This document shows positions 32,998 through 42,160 of a DNA stretch of 64,000 nt, piece after piece. The DNA comes from PRS1 sp965250265. GTDB lineage: Bacteria; Bacteroidota; Bacteroidia; Flavobacteriales; Flavobacteriaceae. The stretch's first letter is position 1, and each line of letters opens with the position of its first letter. The translations under genes were made by a program, and so were the position numbers. Location of the stretch: positions 310,001-374,000 of the forward strand of contig CBDFNO010000010.1 in assembly GCA_965250265.1 (NCBI GenBank), in the 5' to 3' direction. The notes beneath the pieces are model-generated. The model was not told the DNA's origin, made no database searches, and was given only the letters and a program-made list of their open reading frames with translations.

Positions 32998-34716
32998 ATG
33001 CAGATTATTAAATCCCAAAAATCTTATGATGTCATAATTGTTGGCTCTGGAGCTGGTGGCGGAATGGCCACAAAAGTATTGGCAGAAGCCGGACTTAAAG
33101 TGGCCGTCATGGAAGCTGGCCCATTTTTTGACCCAAAAAATTCCGAACAGAGAACCCAACTCAAATGGCCCTACGAGTCTCCAAGACGTGGTGCTGGAAC
33201 GCAACGGGACTTTGGTGAATTTGACATGTCTTACGGAGGTTGGAATATTGATGGCGAACCCTATAATAATATTGGTGATACTCAATTTGATTGGTTCCGT
33301 TCCAGAATGTTGGGTGGGCGTACCAATCACTGGGGTCGTATATCATTAAGGTTTGGACCAAGAGATTTTAAAGGAAAAGACCGCGATGGTTTAGGTGAAA
33401 ACTGGCCTATTGGTTACGAAGATATTAAACCTTACTATGATAAAGTGGATAAACTCATTGGCGTATTTGGAAGTAATGAAGGGCGCCATAATGATCCCGA
33501 TGGCTATTTTTTACCTGCTCCAAAACCGCGACTTCATGAACTGTTCTATATAAAAGGGGCAAAAAAATCAAATGTAGATGTCATACCTTCAAGGTTATCC
33601 ATTCTTACCAAACGCATCAACAACGATCGAGGGGTTTGTTTCTTTTGTGGACAATGTAACAGAAGCTGTTCGGTTTATGCCGACTTTTCATCAGGTTCCT
33701 GTTTAATTTTTCCAGCTCAAAAAAATGGAGGTCAGGTCGATCTCTACGTAAATAGTATGGTCAGCGAAGTGACCATTGACAACAATGGGAAAGCTAATGG
33801 TGTAAAATACATCAACAAAGAAGATCGGCAACAATATGCACTCAAAAGTAAAATCGTGGTGTTGGCTGCTTCGGCCTGTAGTTCAGCACGTATTTTGCTC
33901 AATTCCAAAAGTGAAAAATATCCCAACGGGCTCGGCAATAGCAGTGACGTGATTGGAAAATATCTTCACGATTCCACTGGAACCGATCGTGCTATATTTA
34001 TTCCTGAACTCATGAACCGCAAACGTTACAATGAAGATGGTGTTGGTGGTCTGCATGTCTACTCACCTTGGTGGCTGGATAATAAAAAACTTGACTTCCC
34101 AAGGGGTTATCATATTGAGGTTTGGGGTGGAATGAGTATGCCAGGATATGGAACAGGTTTTAACCCTAATGACCTAAACAAATATTTGGGTCTAACTGTT
34201 GGAGGTTATGGTAATGGACTTCGTGATGATGTTAAAAAATTCTATGGCTCTGTAATGGGTATGTCTGGTCGTGGAGAAGCGATTGCAAGAAAAGAGAACT
34301 ATTGTGAAATCGATCCGACAGCAGTTGATGAATTCGGAATTCCGGTATTGCGGTTCAATTATCAGTGGTCAGATTTTGAACGTAATCAATCCAAGCATAT
34401 GCATGAGACCTTTGAAGAAATTGGCCATAATATGGGTGGTGTTGTCTTGGGTGACAAACCCGGAAAAGATCAAAATTATGGGCTTTTAAATCCTGGAAGA
34501 ATCATTCACGAAGTGGGTACAACCAGAATGGGAAGTAACCCAAAAACTTCGGTGGTAAACGAATTTGAACAATTACATGATGTGGATAATGTGTTTGTGG
34601 TTGATGCAGGACCATTTGTTTCACAAGCCGATAAAAATCCCACTTGGACCATTTTAGCCTTAGCCTGGAGAACGTCTGATTATATTGTGCAGGAATTAAA
34701 AAAACAAAACTTATAA
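32998..34716 (+). CDS. GMC-family oxidoreductase (gluconate 2-dehydrogenase large-subunit type)
   Basis: 572 residues. FAD-binding Rossmann motif GSGAGGGMATK at 16-26, RMLGGRTNHWGR at about 103-114, a cysteine cluster CFFCGQCNRSC at 214-224, the C-terminal catalytic region HEVGTTRMGSNP, and VVDAGPF...NPTWTILALAWR. It oxidises an alcohol or sugar, passing electrons to a partner subunit. The next gene, 3 bases downstream, is the gluconate 2-dehydrogenase subunit 3 family member that normally accompanies it. Base composition is visibly more GC-rich than the flanks, and the gene starts 88 bases after a trmL scar, so transfer is likely. Substrate is unknown. Confidence 0.93.
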   Translation: MQIIKSQKSYDVIIVGSGAGGGMATKVLAEAGLKVAVMEAGPFFDPKNSEQRTQLKWPYESPRRGAGTQRDFGEFDMSYGGWNIDGEPYNNIGDTQFDWFRSRMLGGRTNHWGRISLRFGPRDFKGKDRDGLGENWPIGYEDIKPYYDKVDKLIGVFGSNEGRHNDPDGYFLPAPKPRLHELFYIKGAKKSNVDVIPSRLSILTKRINNDRGVCFFCGQCNRSCSVYADFSSGSCLIFPAQKNGGQVDLYVNSMVSEVTIDNNGKANGVKYINKEDRQQYALKSKIVVLAASACSSARILLNSKSEKYPNGLGNSSDVIGKYLHDSTGTDRAIFIPELMNRKRYNEDGVGGLHVYSPWWLDNKKLDFPRGYHIEVWGGMSMPGYGTGFNPNDLNKYLGLTVGGYGNGLRDDVKKFYGSVMGMSGRGEAIARKENYCEIDPTAVDEFGIPVLRFNYQWSDFERNQSKHMHETFEEIGHNMGGVVLGDKPGKDQNYGLLNPGRIIHEVGTTRMGSNPKTSVVNEFEQLHDVDNVFVVDAGPFVSQADKNPTWTILALAWRTSDYIVQELKKQNL

Positions 34717-34719
34717 GCC

Positions 34720-35421
34720 ATGGATAGAAGAGAAAGTTTAAAATCGATGATATTGGGCTCAATGGCTGTTGGGCTTACTTTAGAAAGTTGTCTATCAGAA
34801 ACTCCTCCAGAAGTTATTGAAGATAAAATTTGGAAATATACTTATGGTAGAACTCCAAAAGAAGCCGAGTTTGATGAGAAACTTATGTCCGAACACTTTT
34901 TTGAAGACAACGAACTGCAAACCATCACGATCTTGGCCAATTTAATTTTACCTCCAAACGAAAACGGCACCATTGAACAAGCAGGTGTTGTAGATTTTAT
35001 TGAGTTTATGTCCAAGGATGTTCCAGAATTTCAGGTTAAGATTCGTGGCGGTCTAATGTGGCTCAACGGGTATTGCAATTCCAAATACAATACGGTTTTT
35101 GTCAAGTGTACAGAAGACCAACAAAGAGCAGTACTTGATAGCATTGCCTATCCAGATCCTGATGTTGTTGAGCAAGTACAGGAGGTACGATTCTTTTCAC
35201 TGATGCGAAATTTGGTTCTTACTGGGTATTTTACATCTGAAGTGGGAATCAAGGAACTGAATTACAAAGGCAATACCCCGAATAATTGGGATGGTGTCCC
35301 ACAAGAAGTGTTGGACAATTTTGAGTTGAGTTACGAACCAGAATGGCTTGCCAAATGTGTCGACCATACTACAAGAGGGGATATTGCACAATGGGATGAT
35401 GATGGAAATTTGATTTCGTAG
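34720..35421 (+). CDS. Gluconate 2-dehydrogenase subunit 3 family protein
   Basis: 233 residues. MDRRESLKSMILGSMAVGL is a Tat-like or lipoprotein-type N-terminus (RRESLK followed by a hydrophobic stretch and a Cys in LESC). The body matches the small subunit 3 family: LQTITILANLILPPNENGTIEQAGVVDFIEFM and FFSLMRNLVLTGYFTSEVG. It partners the GMC flavoprotein and probably takes it across the membrane. It shares the higher GC content of the GMC gene. Confidence 0.9.
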   Translation: MDRRESLKSMILGSMAVGLTLESCLSETPPEVIEDKIWKYTYGRTPKEAEFDEKLMSEHFFEDNELQTITILANLILPPNENGTIEQAGVVDFIEFMSKDVPEFQVKIRGGLMWLNGYCNSKYNTVFVKCTEDQQRAVLDSIAYPDPDVVEQVQEVRFFSLMRNLVLTGYFTSEVGIKELNYKGNTPNNWDGVPQEVLDNFELSYEPEWLAKCVDHTTRGDIAQWDDDGNLIS

Positions 35422-35447
35422 GAAATTGCTAACCCTTACATTAGAAT

Positions 35448-36077
35448 ATGCATTTTGATACTGAAGCCATAGATTGGGACAATGACCCGAAGAAGACAGA
35501 GAGAGCTATAGCTTTTGCAGAAGAGATTACTAGTTATATAAAACCAAATAAAAATTGGAGCGCTCTTGAGTTTGGTAGTGGTACTGGATTATTAAGTTTT
35601 CAGTTAAAAAATGATTTTAACACAATTACACTTACAGATACTTCTACTGGAATGATAAATGTCTTAAAAGATAAAATCAAAAAAAATAATATCACAAATT
35701 TTAAGCCGCTTCAAATTGATTTATTAGAAGACAGCATTAACATTGGGACTTTTAATGTGATTTATACTTTAATGACGCTTCATCATATCCCTGAATTAAA
35801 CAAGATTCTCCATATTTTTAATTTCTTATTAAAACCTGATGGTTATTTATGTATTGCCGATTTGGTTAAGGAAGATGGCTCTTTTCATGACGAATATCCA
35901 GATTTTGATGGACATAACGGATTTGACAAAAATAAACTGAGTGAAATCTTATCTAAAAACGGATTAGAAGTTGAATACTTTAACATATGCTTTGAGATAA
36001 AAAAAGAGTCAGAAAATAAAACCTATCCTTTATTTTTAATGATTTGTAAAAAAACTCGAAACTCTGTAATTAATTAA
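35448..36077 (+). CDS. Class I SAM-dependent methyltransferase
   Basis: 209 residues. SAM motif I is LEFGSGTGLLSFQL at about 41-54, followed by the acidic TLTDTSTGMI (motif II), YTLMTLHHIPEL (motif IV region) and a GYLCIADLVKEDGSFH segment. The fold is that of small-molecule methyltransferases (Methyltransf_11/25). The substrate cannot be told. It is encoded 26 bases after the GMC pair, but its AT-rich composition looks like the rest of the genome. Confidence 0.85.
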   Translation: MHFDTEAIDWDNDPKKTERAIAFAEEITSYIKPNKNWSALEFGSGTGLLSFQLKNDFNTITLTDTSTGMINVLKDKIKKNNITNFKPLQIDLLEDSINIGTFNVIYTLMTLHHIPELNKILHIFNFLLKPDGYLCIADLVKEDGSFHDEYPDFDGHNGFDKNKLSEILSKNGLEVEYFNICFEIKKESENKTYPLFLMICKKTRNSVIN

Positions 36078-36163
36078 ATTAAATATTGGCATTATCCTTA
36101 CTTAACTCTGTAACATTTTATAAAAGGGTTAGTCTCATAGACATCAACCAAAAAACTCATCCA

Positions 36164-36727
36164 ATGAAACTAAAACCAACTCTTGCCATTTTAGTAATGG
36201 TAATTCTATTTACAAGTTGTAAAAATCATAAACAAGTAGAACAAATTCATGATGATGTAGAACAAGTCCATGGCAGACTCGATGTATCTCAAAACGATGG
36301 AGTAAAAAGTGAATTATATAAAATACTCAAAGAGAAAGACAGCATTATGTTTGAACTGTCATACAACCAATTAAACACAAGTATTCTTGAAGAGCTAGCA
36401 ACTGATGATATAGAATTTTATCACGATCAAGGAGGTGCAACATATACAAAAGAAGGCTTTATAAATGGCATGAAAAGTTTAGGGAATTTATCTTATAAAG
36501 CCAGACGCGAATTAATTGAAGGCAGCATGGAAGTATTCCCTATGTATAAAAATGGAGTATTGTATGCAGCAATACTTAAAGGAGAACACAATTTTTATGC
36601 TAAAGAACAAAACGATAAACCTGAATATTTCACAAGTAGTGCTAAATACACTACGCTTTGGATTCTAATTGAAGATGAATGGAAAATGAGTAGAATTTAT
36701 AGTTATGATCATCAAGCTCATGAATAG
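36164..36727 (+). CDS. NTF2-like (DUF4440/SnoaL) lipoprotein
   Basis: 187 residues from the ATG at 36164. This start is chosen because it opens a clean lipoprotein signal (KLKPTLAILVMVILFTSC, lipobox at Cys20). An upstream ATG at 36086 adds an implausible leader. The domain from about residue 55 shows KILKEKDSIMFELSYN, LEELATDDIEFYHDQGG and TTLWILIEDEWKMSRIYSYDHQ, the cone-shaped NTF2-like fold. Function is unknown; such proteins often bind a small ligand in the envelope. Confidence 0.82.
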   Translation: MKLKPTLAILVMVILFTSCKNHKQVEQIHDDVEQVHGRLDVSQNDGVKSELYKILKEKDSIMFELSYNQLNTSILEELATDDIEFYHDQGGATYTKEGFINGMKSLGNLSYKARRELIEGSMEVFPMYKNGVLYAAILKGEHNFYAKEQNDKPEYFTSSAKYTTLWILIEDEWKMSRIYSYDHQAHE

Positions 36728-36728
36728 G

Positions 36729-37382
36729 CTAAAAAAATTCTCGATACTGCATCACTCTGAAATCGAAAGTATTAAATTTTGGATTTTTGTTTTTTAATTG
36801 TTGGTATAAAGGCATACTGCCAATTGCTCTGTTGGCAGAACCTGAAGCTGATGTTAGGGAAACGGTTTTTATTAATCTATTGTCTAATTTAAATTGATGA
36901 ATTCTAGGAACTTCATCAGCAACTACTTCTAATTTTAAATTATTATCTTTTAAATGTTTTCTAAAAAAATATTCTGGCCCATTTTTACTATTGCCACCTG
37001 TAAACAATAAGGTATCAACTTTAGGAAACTGTTTTAAATAACCCATTACATTTCTTAGCTTGATATTTTGCATACCCAAATCGGATGCATCAATTTTATC
37101 ACGTTCTGCACTTTCTACAATATCACAAATACCGATTTTATGTTTGATTAAAAACGTTCTGCGTTCTTCAATTGCTTCATTAGAATTATCGTAACTCAAA
37201 CCTAGGTTATAAATTTTATCTATATACAACCAAAGTGAATTATAATAACTTCCATAACAAAAATTTACATCCTTTTCTAATAAGTCACCTGTTGTAAAAC
37301 GTGGTGGTGGCAAGGTACCAACAATCAATTTTGTCGTGTCTTTTTTTATAAACGGTTTATAAGGATGTTGATGTGAGAACAT
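36729..37382 (-). CDS. Uracil-DNA glycosylase-like protein
   Basis: 217 residues of the UDG-like superfamily. LIVGTLPPPRF is the motif-1 region, FCYGSYYNSLW and IGICDIVESAERDKIDASD follow, and the C-terminal VSLTSASGSANRAIG corresponds to the motif-2 loop. Close flavobacterial relatives are annotated as uracil-DNA glycosylase family. The classic catalytic residues are not obvious, so base-excision activity is not certain. It is divergent from the bTHX gene. Confidence 0.78.
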   Translation of the reverse strand: MFSHQHPYKPFIKKDTTKLIVGTLPPPRFTTGDLLEKDVNFCYGSYYNSLWLYIDKIYNLGLSYDNSNEAIEERRTFLIKHKIGICDIVESAERDKIDASDLGMQNIKLRNVMGYLKQFPKVDTLLFTGGNSKNGPEYFFRKHLKDNNLKLEVVADEVPRIHQFKLDNRLIKTVSLTSASGSANRAIGSMPLYQQLKNKNPKFNTFDFRVMQYREFF

Positions 37383-37440
37383 AAAGTTTGTCTATGAAAT
37401 AAAAATCATTAATTTTAAACAATCTAAACATACAACTATT

Positions 37441-37731
37441 ATGGGAAAAGGCGATAAAAAAACAAGACGAGGTAAAATTACTATGGGAACTTATGGTGTA
37501 AGACGGCCGCGTAAAAAAACTAAACCTTTTGTAGTTGTAAAGAAAAAAGCAGCAACCGCTGTAAAAGCTACAGTTGACAAGCCGAAAACAGCTACTAAAG
37601 CTAAACCAAAAGCGGCTACCAAAACTACTGCTAAAGCAAAGCCTAAAGCAGCTACTAAAGCTAAACCAAAAGCAGCAGCAAAGCCTAAAGCTCCTGCTAA
37701 AGCTAAACCAAAAACTACGGCAAAAAAATAG
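37441..37731 (+). CDS. 30S ribosomal protein bTHX with histone H1-like C-terminal tail
   Basis: 96 residues. Residues 1-26 (MGKGDKKTRRGKITMGTYGVRRPRKKTK) are a clear bTHX/Thx, the 25-30-residue peptide that sits in the head of the Thermus 30S subunit. Residues about 35-96 are an added Lys/Ala/Pro/Thr tail with repeated units such as TKAKPKAATK and AKAKPKA, like bacterial histone H1-type proteins. The reading frame is continuous and the codons vary between repeats (AAA GCT AAA CCA, AAA GCA AAG CCT), so it is not a simple recent repeat expansion. It may bind the ribosome and nucleic acid. Confidence 0.88.
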   Translation: MGKGDKKTRRGKITMGTYGVRRPRKKTKPFVVVKKKAATAVKATVDKPKTATKAKPKAATKTTAKAKPKAATKAKPKAAAKPKAPAKAKPKTTAKK

Positions 37732-37735
37732 TAAC

Positions 37736-38494
37736 TTATCTTATAAAAACTAATTCGGTATCGGTTGACATAGATTCACTAAACGCATAGCCTTCATAGT
37801 TGAATCCTTTTACATCATCAATGGTTTTTGAATTTGTATCTATAATATAGCGTGTCATATAACCTCTTGCTAATTTCGCAAAGGTCATAATCATTTTATA
37901 TTCACCATTTTTAAAATCTTTAAACAAAGCAGTAACTACTGGAACTTTTAATGCTTTAGAGTCGATAGCCTTAAAATATTCATTACTGGCAAGATTTAAA
38001 AACAATTCGTTGTCTTCTAATTCGTCATTCAAAGATTGAGTGATTTTTTTTCGCCAGAATTCATACAAATTTTTGTTTTTGCCAACTGGAAATTTTGTTC
38101 CCATTTCTAATCGGTAGGGCTGCATTAAATCCATAGGTTTTAGCAAACCATATAAACCCGAAATAATACGAACTGTATCCTGGAGCTTATTCAATCTTTC
38201 TTTTGAAATATTGTAAGCATCTAATCCTCTATACACATCTCCACTAAATGCATAAATAGCTTGCCTTGCATTGTCTTTTGTAAATGGTAACTGCCAGTCT
38301 TGATTACGTTCGTAATTGAGTTGTCCTAAATTATTAGAAATACTCATAAGTTTTGATAAACTCCTTGCCGATTTTTTTTTAAGTAACTTGTTTAAACGAA
38401 GTGACTCATTTAAAAAACAAGATTCCGTTGTAATGGTTGTTGGCAATTTACTTTCAAAATTCAGTGATTTTGCTGGTGATAATACAAGTTTCAT
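37736..38494 (-). CDS. yaaA: Peroxide stress protein YaaA (UPF0246)
   Basis: 252 residues, full length. Family motifs: the start MKLVLSPAKSLNFES, AIYAFSGDVYRGLDAY, ISGLYGLLKPMDLMQPYRLEMGTKF, NLASNEYFKAID and FAKLARGYMTRYII. In E. coli YaaA limits free iron and DNA damage during H2O2 stress and has a DNA-binding fold. Convergent with bTHX, 4 bases between the stops. Confidence 0.95.
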   Translation of the reverse strand: MKLVLSPAKSLNFESKLPTTITTESCFLNESLRLNKLLKKKSARSLSKLMSISNNLGQLNYERNQDWQLPFTKDNARQAIYAFSGDVYRGLDAYNISKERLNKLQDTVRIISGLYGLLKPMDLMQPYRLEMGTKFPVGKNKNLYEFWRKKITQSLNDELEDNELFLNLASNEYFKAIDSKALKVPVVTALFKDFKNGEYKMIMTFAKLARGYMTRYIIDTNSKTIDDVKGFNYEGYAFSESMSTDTELVFIR

Positions 38495-38592
38495 AGTTTG
38501 AATAATTTACAATTCAAATTTACAACCTCTCAATTATAAATGAAAAGTAACATCACATTTATTTTAAATACAACTATAAATAGTATTGATTA

Positions 38593-39174
38593 TTAGTCTC
38601 TTACTTTACCACTAAACACACTTGCTTTAGAATTATAAGGATTCCCTGAAGAACGTCTAAACGATATTACCTGTCCACAATGCCAAATAGCATCTGCAAT
38701 TGGGCCATTTAGTTGATTCCAAAAAGGAAATTCATTTTCTCCAAAAATGATTTTAAAATCTGTAAGATCTTCACTCGCTCTTAAAATATCAGCAGCCATT
38801 TTAATGTTTTCTAAGGTTTTTTTACGCTTTTCAGCAAAGGTCATTTCTGGCTCTTCAACTCTTGAATTTGGTTTTTTTAGAGTAGAATTAAGAATCACTT
38901 TTGTTAAACCATAAAGATGGTCTATGGTTTCAGCTGTAGTACGAGCTTCTTCACTAGGCTTATAAGCTAAATCTTCAGCACGTAATCCTTCAGTTGCCCA
39001 ATAGTATCTAAACCCTAAACCATCTACCATTCGAGCTGCAACTGTACCAGCGGTATATTCTTCTGAATGTTCAGGGATTTCGTAATAAGGTAATTTTTCT
39101 TCCATTTTGTCTTGTGCATTTGTCATATTGAACGAAAATATGATTGCTACTAAAATTGTAAAATAAGTTTTCAT
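38593..39174 (-). CDS. DinB-family protein with signal peptide
   Basis: 193 residues. Signal peptide 1-20 (FSFNMTNAQ). The four-helix DinB/YfiT-like body: MVDGLGFRYYWATEGLRAEDLAYKPSEEARTTAETIDHLYGLT with a His in the first conserved position, and ADAIWHCGQVISFRRSSGNP with a second His. Metal-binding His pattern is partly kept. Periplasmic DinB-like proteins are common in flavobacteria with unknown roles. It is 40 bases downstream of the M28 peptidase on the same strand. Confidence 0.85.
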   Translation of the reverse strand: MKTYFTILVAIIFSFNMTNAQDKMEEKLPYYEIPEHSEEYTAGTVAARMVDGLGFRYYWATEGLRAEDLAYKPSEEARTTAETIDHLYGLTKVILNSTLKKPNSRVEEPEMTFAEKRKKTLENIKMAADILRASEDLTDFKIIFGENEFPFWNQLNGPIADAIWHCGQVISFRRSSGNPYNSKASVFSGKVRD

Positions 39175-39214
39175 CTGTTAAAAATTTAGCTAGTCTTTAA
39201 TCTATTGATTAGTA

Positions 39215-40594
39215 TTAATTAGGATTAACTCCGTATTTATCATATAAATACACCAAAGCTGTCATTGCTGCTGCACCTAGTTCTAATTCGCGCTTATTTA
39301 CTGCATCGAATGTATCGTTACTTGCATGATGATAATCAAAATAGCGTTGAGAATCTGGACGCAATCCTGCTAATACTATGTTTTCATTTTTAAGTGGTCC
39401 TATATCCGCGCCACTTCCTCCTTTTTGAAAATAGTTAATTAAATATGATTCGAATAATGATTTCCAACCAAGAACTTGATTGAAATTAGTATCACTACAA
39501 TCGAAAGAAAACCCTCTTGGCGTAAATCCACCAGAATCACTCTCCAAAGCAAAAATGTGATTTTCGCCTTTTCTTTTTGCTTCTTCTGCATATTTTCTTC
39601 CGCCTCTTAAACCATTCTCCTCATTCATAAACAGCACAACTCTTATACTGCGTTTTGGCTTTATTCCAGTTTCTTTTAGTAAATGTAATACGTCCATAGA
39701 TTGCATACATCCAGCACCATCATCATGAGAACCATCACCTAAGTCCCAAGAATCTAAATGCCCTCCAACAACAATATATTCTTTAGGAAATTGAGTCCCT
39801 GTAATTTCTCCAATAACATTATAAGACAATACATCTTTAAGTTGTTGGCAGTTTTGCTTAAAATAGAACTTAATAGTATTATCAAGTTTTAACATCGCAC
39901 TCAATAGCTCTGCATCATTGGTACTTATTGCTGCTGATGGTATCCGTTGGTTAATTGGAGTGTTCCCATAATTCATAGCTCCTGTGTGCGGAAAATCGTC
40001 TAATCGTAAATTCATGGAACGGACAATAGTAGCAATAGCTCCATATTTTACAGCTTCTTTTGCACCAGAACCACGTTGATTTACACTACCACCATAAGCT
40101 CGGAATGTATTTATTAGAGTTTCATCCATAGGACGATTAAAAAACACTATTTTACCTTCAATTTTTTCTTTACCAAGTGTTTCTAGTTCTTCAAAACTAT
40201 GCACTTCTATTACATTAGCCTTTATTCCCAATGCTGGAGTAGCAACCGAGCCTCCAAGTGCACAAAGATTAACATTGATTGTCTTTCCTGGTTTAGTTTC
40301 AATATAGGCTATCTCCTTATTTCCTCTTACCCATTTTGGCACCATAACTGGTTGTAACCAAACTTTGTCTAAACCAAGTTTATCAAGCTCTTCTTTTGTC
40401 CATTGCACGGCTCTTTCAGCATTTAGAGAACCCGATAATCGTCCGCCAATTTGATTGGATAAATAGTCTAACCATTCATAGCTTTTTCCATTACTTAAAG
40501 AAGTATCGTAGATTTTTTTTATTATTTCTGCATCTGTTTGGGCAGAAAACGGAATAGAAATTATTAAGGCAAATAGAAAAAGAATGTGTTTCAT
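39215..40594 (-). CDS. M28-family zinc peptidase (carboxypeptidase Q-like), exported
   Basis: 459 residues. Signal peptide 1-18 (IPFSA). A PA insert domain lies at about 130-230 (GKIVFFNRPMDE, AGAI-type edges), and the zinc aminopeptidase domain has VGGHLDSWDLGDGSHDDGAGC (metal His and bridging Asp), FMNEENGLRGG (catalytic and metal Glu), LESDSGGF and a late metal His in YFDYHHASNDTFDAV. All needed residues are present. It degrades peptides in the periplasm or outside. The DinB-like gene follows 40 bases downstream, likely in one operon. Confidence 0.93.
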   Translation of the reverse strand: MKHILFLFALIISIPFSAQTDAEIIKKIYDTSLSNGKSYEWLDYLSNQIGGRLSGSLNAERAVQWTKEELDKLGLDKVWLQPVMVPKWVRGNKEIAYIETKPGKTINVNLCALGGSVATPALGIKANVIEVHSFEELETLGKEKIEGKIVFFNRPMDETLINTFRAYGGSVNQRGSGAKEAVKYGAIATIVRSMNLRLDDFPHTGAMNYGNTPINQRIPSAAISTNDAELLSAMLKLDNTIKFYFKQNCQQLKDVLSYNVIGEITGTQFPKEYIVVGGHLDSWDLGDGSHDDGAGCMQSMDVLHLLKETGIKPKRSIRVVLFMNEENGLRGGRKYAEEAKRKGENHIFALESDSGGFTPRGFSFDCSDTNFNQVLGWKSLFESYLINYFQKGGSGADIGPLKNENIVLAGLRPDSQRYFDYHHASNDTFDAVNKRELELGAAAMTALVYLYDKYGVNPN

Positions 40595-40663
40595 CTGTTA
40601 ATGGTTTTAAGCGATAAATGTACTAGTTATAAAAAATGATAAACAAAAAGAAATCATAAAAAA

Positions 40664-41515
40664 CTATTCGTTATTTAACTCTTGTTTGTATTCTACTAAA
40701 TGTGTTTTTATTTTGTCGTTTAATTCTGGTTCTTTAATATCAGTAAATTCTTTTAAAGTTTCGTACATTATTTTTGCAACAATGTAACGAGCAGTAGCCT
40801 TATCGTCGGCTGGAATTGTAAACCAAGGTGCATGATCTTTTGAAGTTCTATTTATAGCATCTTGGTAACAATCTTGGTATTTATCCCAAAGTCTACGTTC
40901 TATTAGATCTCCAGGAGAAAATTTCCAGTTTTTTTCTTGTTTATTTAAACGTCTTAGTAATCTGTTTTTTTGCTCTTCTTTAGAAAGGTTTAAAAAGAAC
41001 TTAAAGATAATCGTTCCGTTTTCTGCTATATGCTTTTCAAAATTGTTTATTTGCTCAAAACGCAAATTCCAAAACGCTTCGTTTACATCTTCAACAAGAT
41101 TAACTGTCGGAATATTTTCTCCTAAAATATAACCAGGATGTACTCTTGTTACTAACACATTTTCGTAATGCGTTCTATTAAATACCCCAAATTTACCACG
41201 CGACGGAAGCTCAATATAATGCCGCCATAAATAATCGTGTTTAAGCTCTAATTCTGTAGGTACTTTAAAACTATGAACATCTACTCCGCTGGCATTAAAA
41301 TCTTTGAACACTTCTCGTATCAAACTGTCTTTTCCTGAAGTATCCATCCCTTGCAAACAAATCAAAACTGAATATTTACCATGTGCAAACATAGTGTCTT
41401 GAAGTTTTCCCAATTTTTTACGAATACTTTTTAACTGCTTTTCTGCATCTGTTATAACTTCTTTGGTTTCGGTGTCTTTAAGAAATATTCTTTGGGTTAC
41501 TTTGTATGTATTCAT
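40664..41515 (-). CDS. Polyphosphate:nucleotide phosphotransferase, PPK2 family
   Basis: 283 residues. P-loop GMDTSGKDS at 56-64, then SFKVPTELELKHDYLWRH, RGKFGVFNRTHYENVLV, KFFLNLSKEEQKNRLLRR and the lid DKYQDCYQDAINRTS, followed by WFTIPADDK. These are the PPK2 class hallmarks. It uses polyphosphate to phosphorylate nucleotides (AMP or ADP/GDP). Which class cannot be told from sequence alone. It is a single-gene unit. Confidence 0.93.
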   Translation of the reverse strand: MNTYKVTQRIFLKDTETKEVITDAEKQLKSIRKKLGKLQDTMFAHGKYSVLICLQGMDTSGKDSLIREVFKDFNASGVDVHSFKVPTELELKHDYLWRHYIELPSRGKFGVFNRTHYENVLVTRVHPGYILGENIPTVNLVEDVNEAFWNLRFEQINNFEKHIAENGTIIFKFFLNLSKEEQKNRLLRRLNKQEKNWKFSPGDLIERRLWDKYQDCYQDAINRTSKDHAPWFTIPADDKATARYIVAKIMYETLKEFTDIKEPELNDKIKTHLVEYKQELNNE

Positions 41516-41647
41516 TTCAAAAAATATATATGGATTAAATATATGAAAATTGCAATTGATTATATCTTTACAATCATTAATTGTTTCTATACAAATATTG
41601 ATTTATTTTTATACAAATATTATTACTTCGTATTCTAAATAAAACCT

Positions 41648-42151
41648 ATGAAAAAGACAGTAATACTACAAGGTAGCTCAAGAAGCAAAGGAGATACAAA
41701 TATTATAGTAAATTATATAGCTAAAAAAAATAATGTTGATGTAATAGATTTACACACTAAAAATATTGGTCATTATGATTATGAATATAAAAACAGTAGC
41801 GATGATTTTATTAGTTTAATGACTGATATAATTGAAAAATATGATACTATTATTTTTGCAACTCCAGTATATTGGTATAGCATGAGCGGAATATTAAAAG
41901 TTTTTTTTGATAGAATTTCTGATTTGATACGAATACATAAAGATTTAGGAAGAAAATTGCGTGGTAAAAATATGGCAATGATTAGTTGTAGTAATTATAA
42001 TGATTTAATAGATGGTTTTGACATGCCTTTTAGAGAATCTGCTAATTATTTATGCATGAATTATTTAGGCAGCATTCATACTTGGGTTGAAAATGGTAAC
42101 ATTAACAAAGAAGCAGTAGTAATTATTAATGACTTTATTGAAACAATTTAG
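41648..42151 (+). CDS. Flavodoxin-fold NAD(P)H-dependent oxidoreductase
   Basis: 167 residues of the FMN-reductase fold. The phosphate-binding loop is ILQGSSRSKGDTNIIV at 5-20, followed by FATPVYWYSMSGILKVFFDRISDL, which holds the flavin ring in this family, and AMISCSN. It probably reduces quinones or flavins. The catalytic detail is unknown. Stops converge with the sigma-54 regulator gene, 9 bases apart. Confidence 0.87.
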   Translation: MKKTVILQGSSRSKGDTNIIVNYIAKKNNVDVIDLHTKNIGHYDYEYKNSSDDFISLMTDIIEKYDTIIFATPVYWYSMSGILKVFFDRISDLIRIHKDLGRKLRGKNMAMISCSNYNDLIDGFDMPFRESANYLCMNYLGSIHTWVENGNINKEAVVIINDFIETI

Positions 42152-42160
42152 AAAACTTAA

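Noticed and set aside
33038..33349. 103-residue ORF in another frame of the GMC gene
   Set aside because: It lies inside the clear GMC oxidoreductase and has no motif; the richer GC content there makes long shadow frames common.
36086..36163. Upstream ATG for the NTF2-like lipoprotein
   Set aside because: It would add 26 residues before a clean lipoprotein signal; the ATG at 36164 is better.
37560..37720. Repeat tail of bTHX as an assembly artefact
   Set aside because: The repeats use varied codons and keep the frame to a stop, so a simple collapse or expansion error is unlikely.
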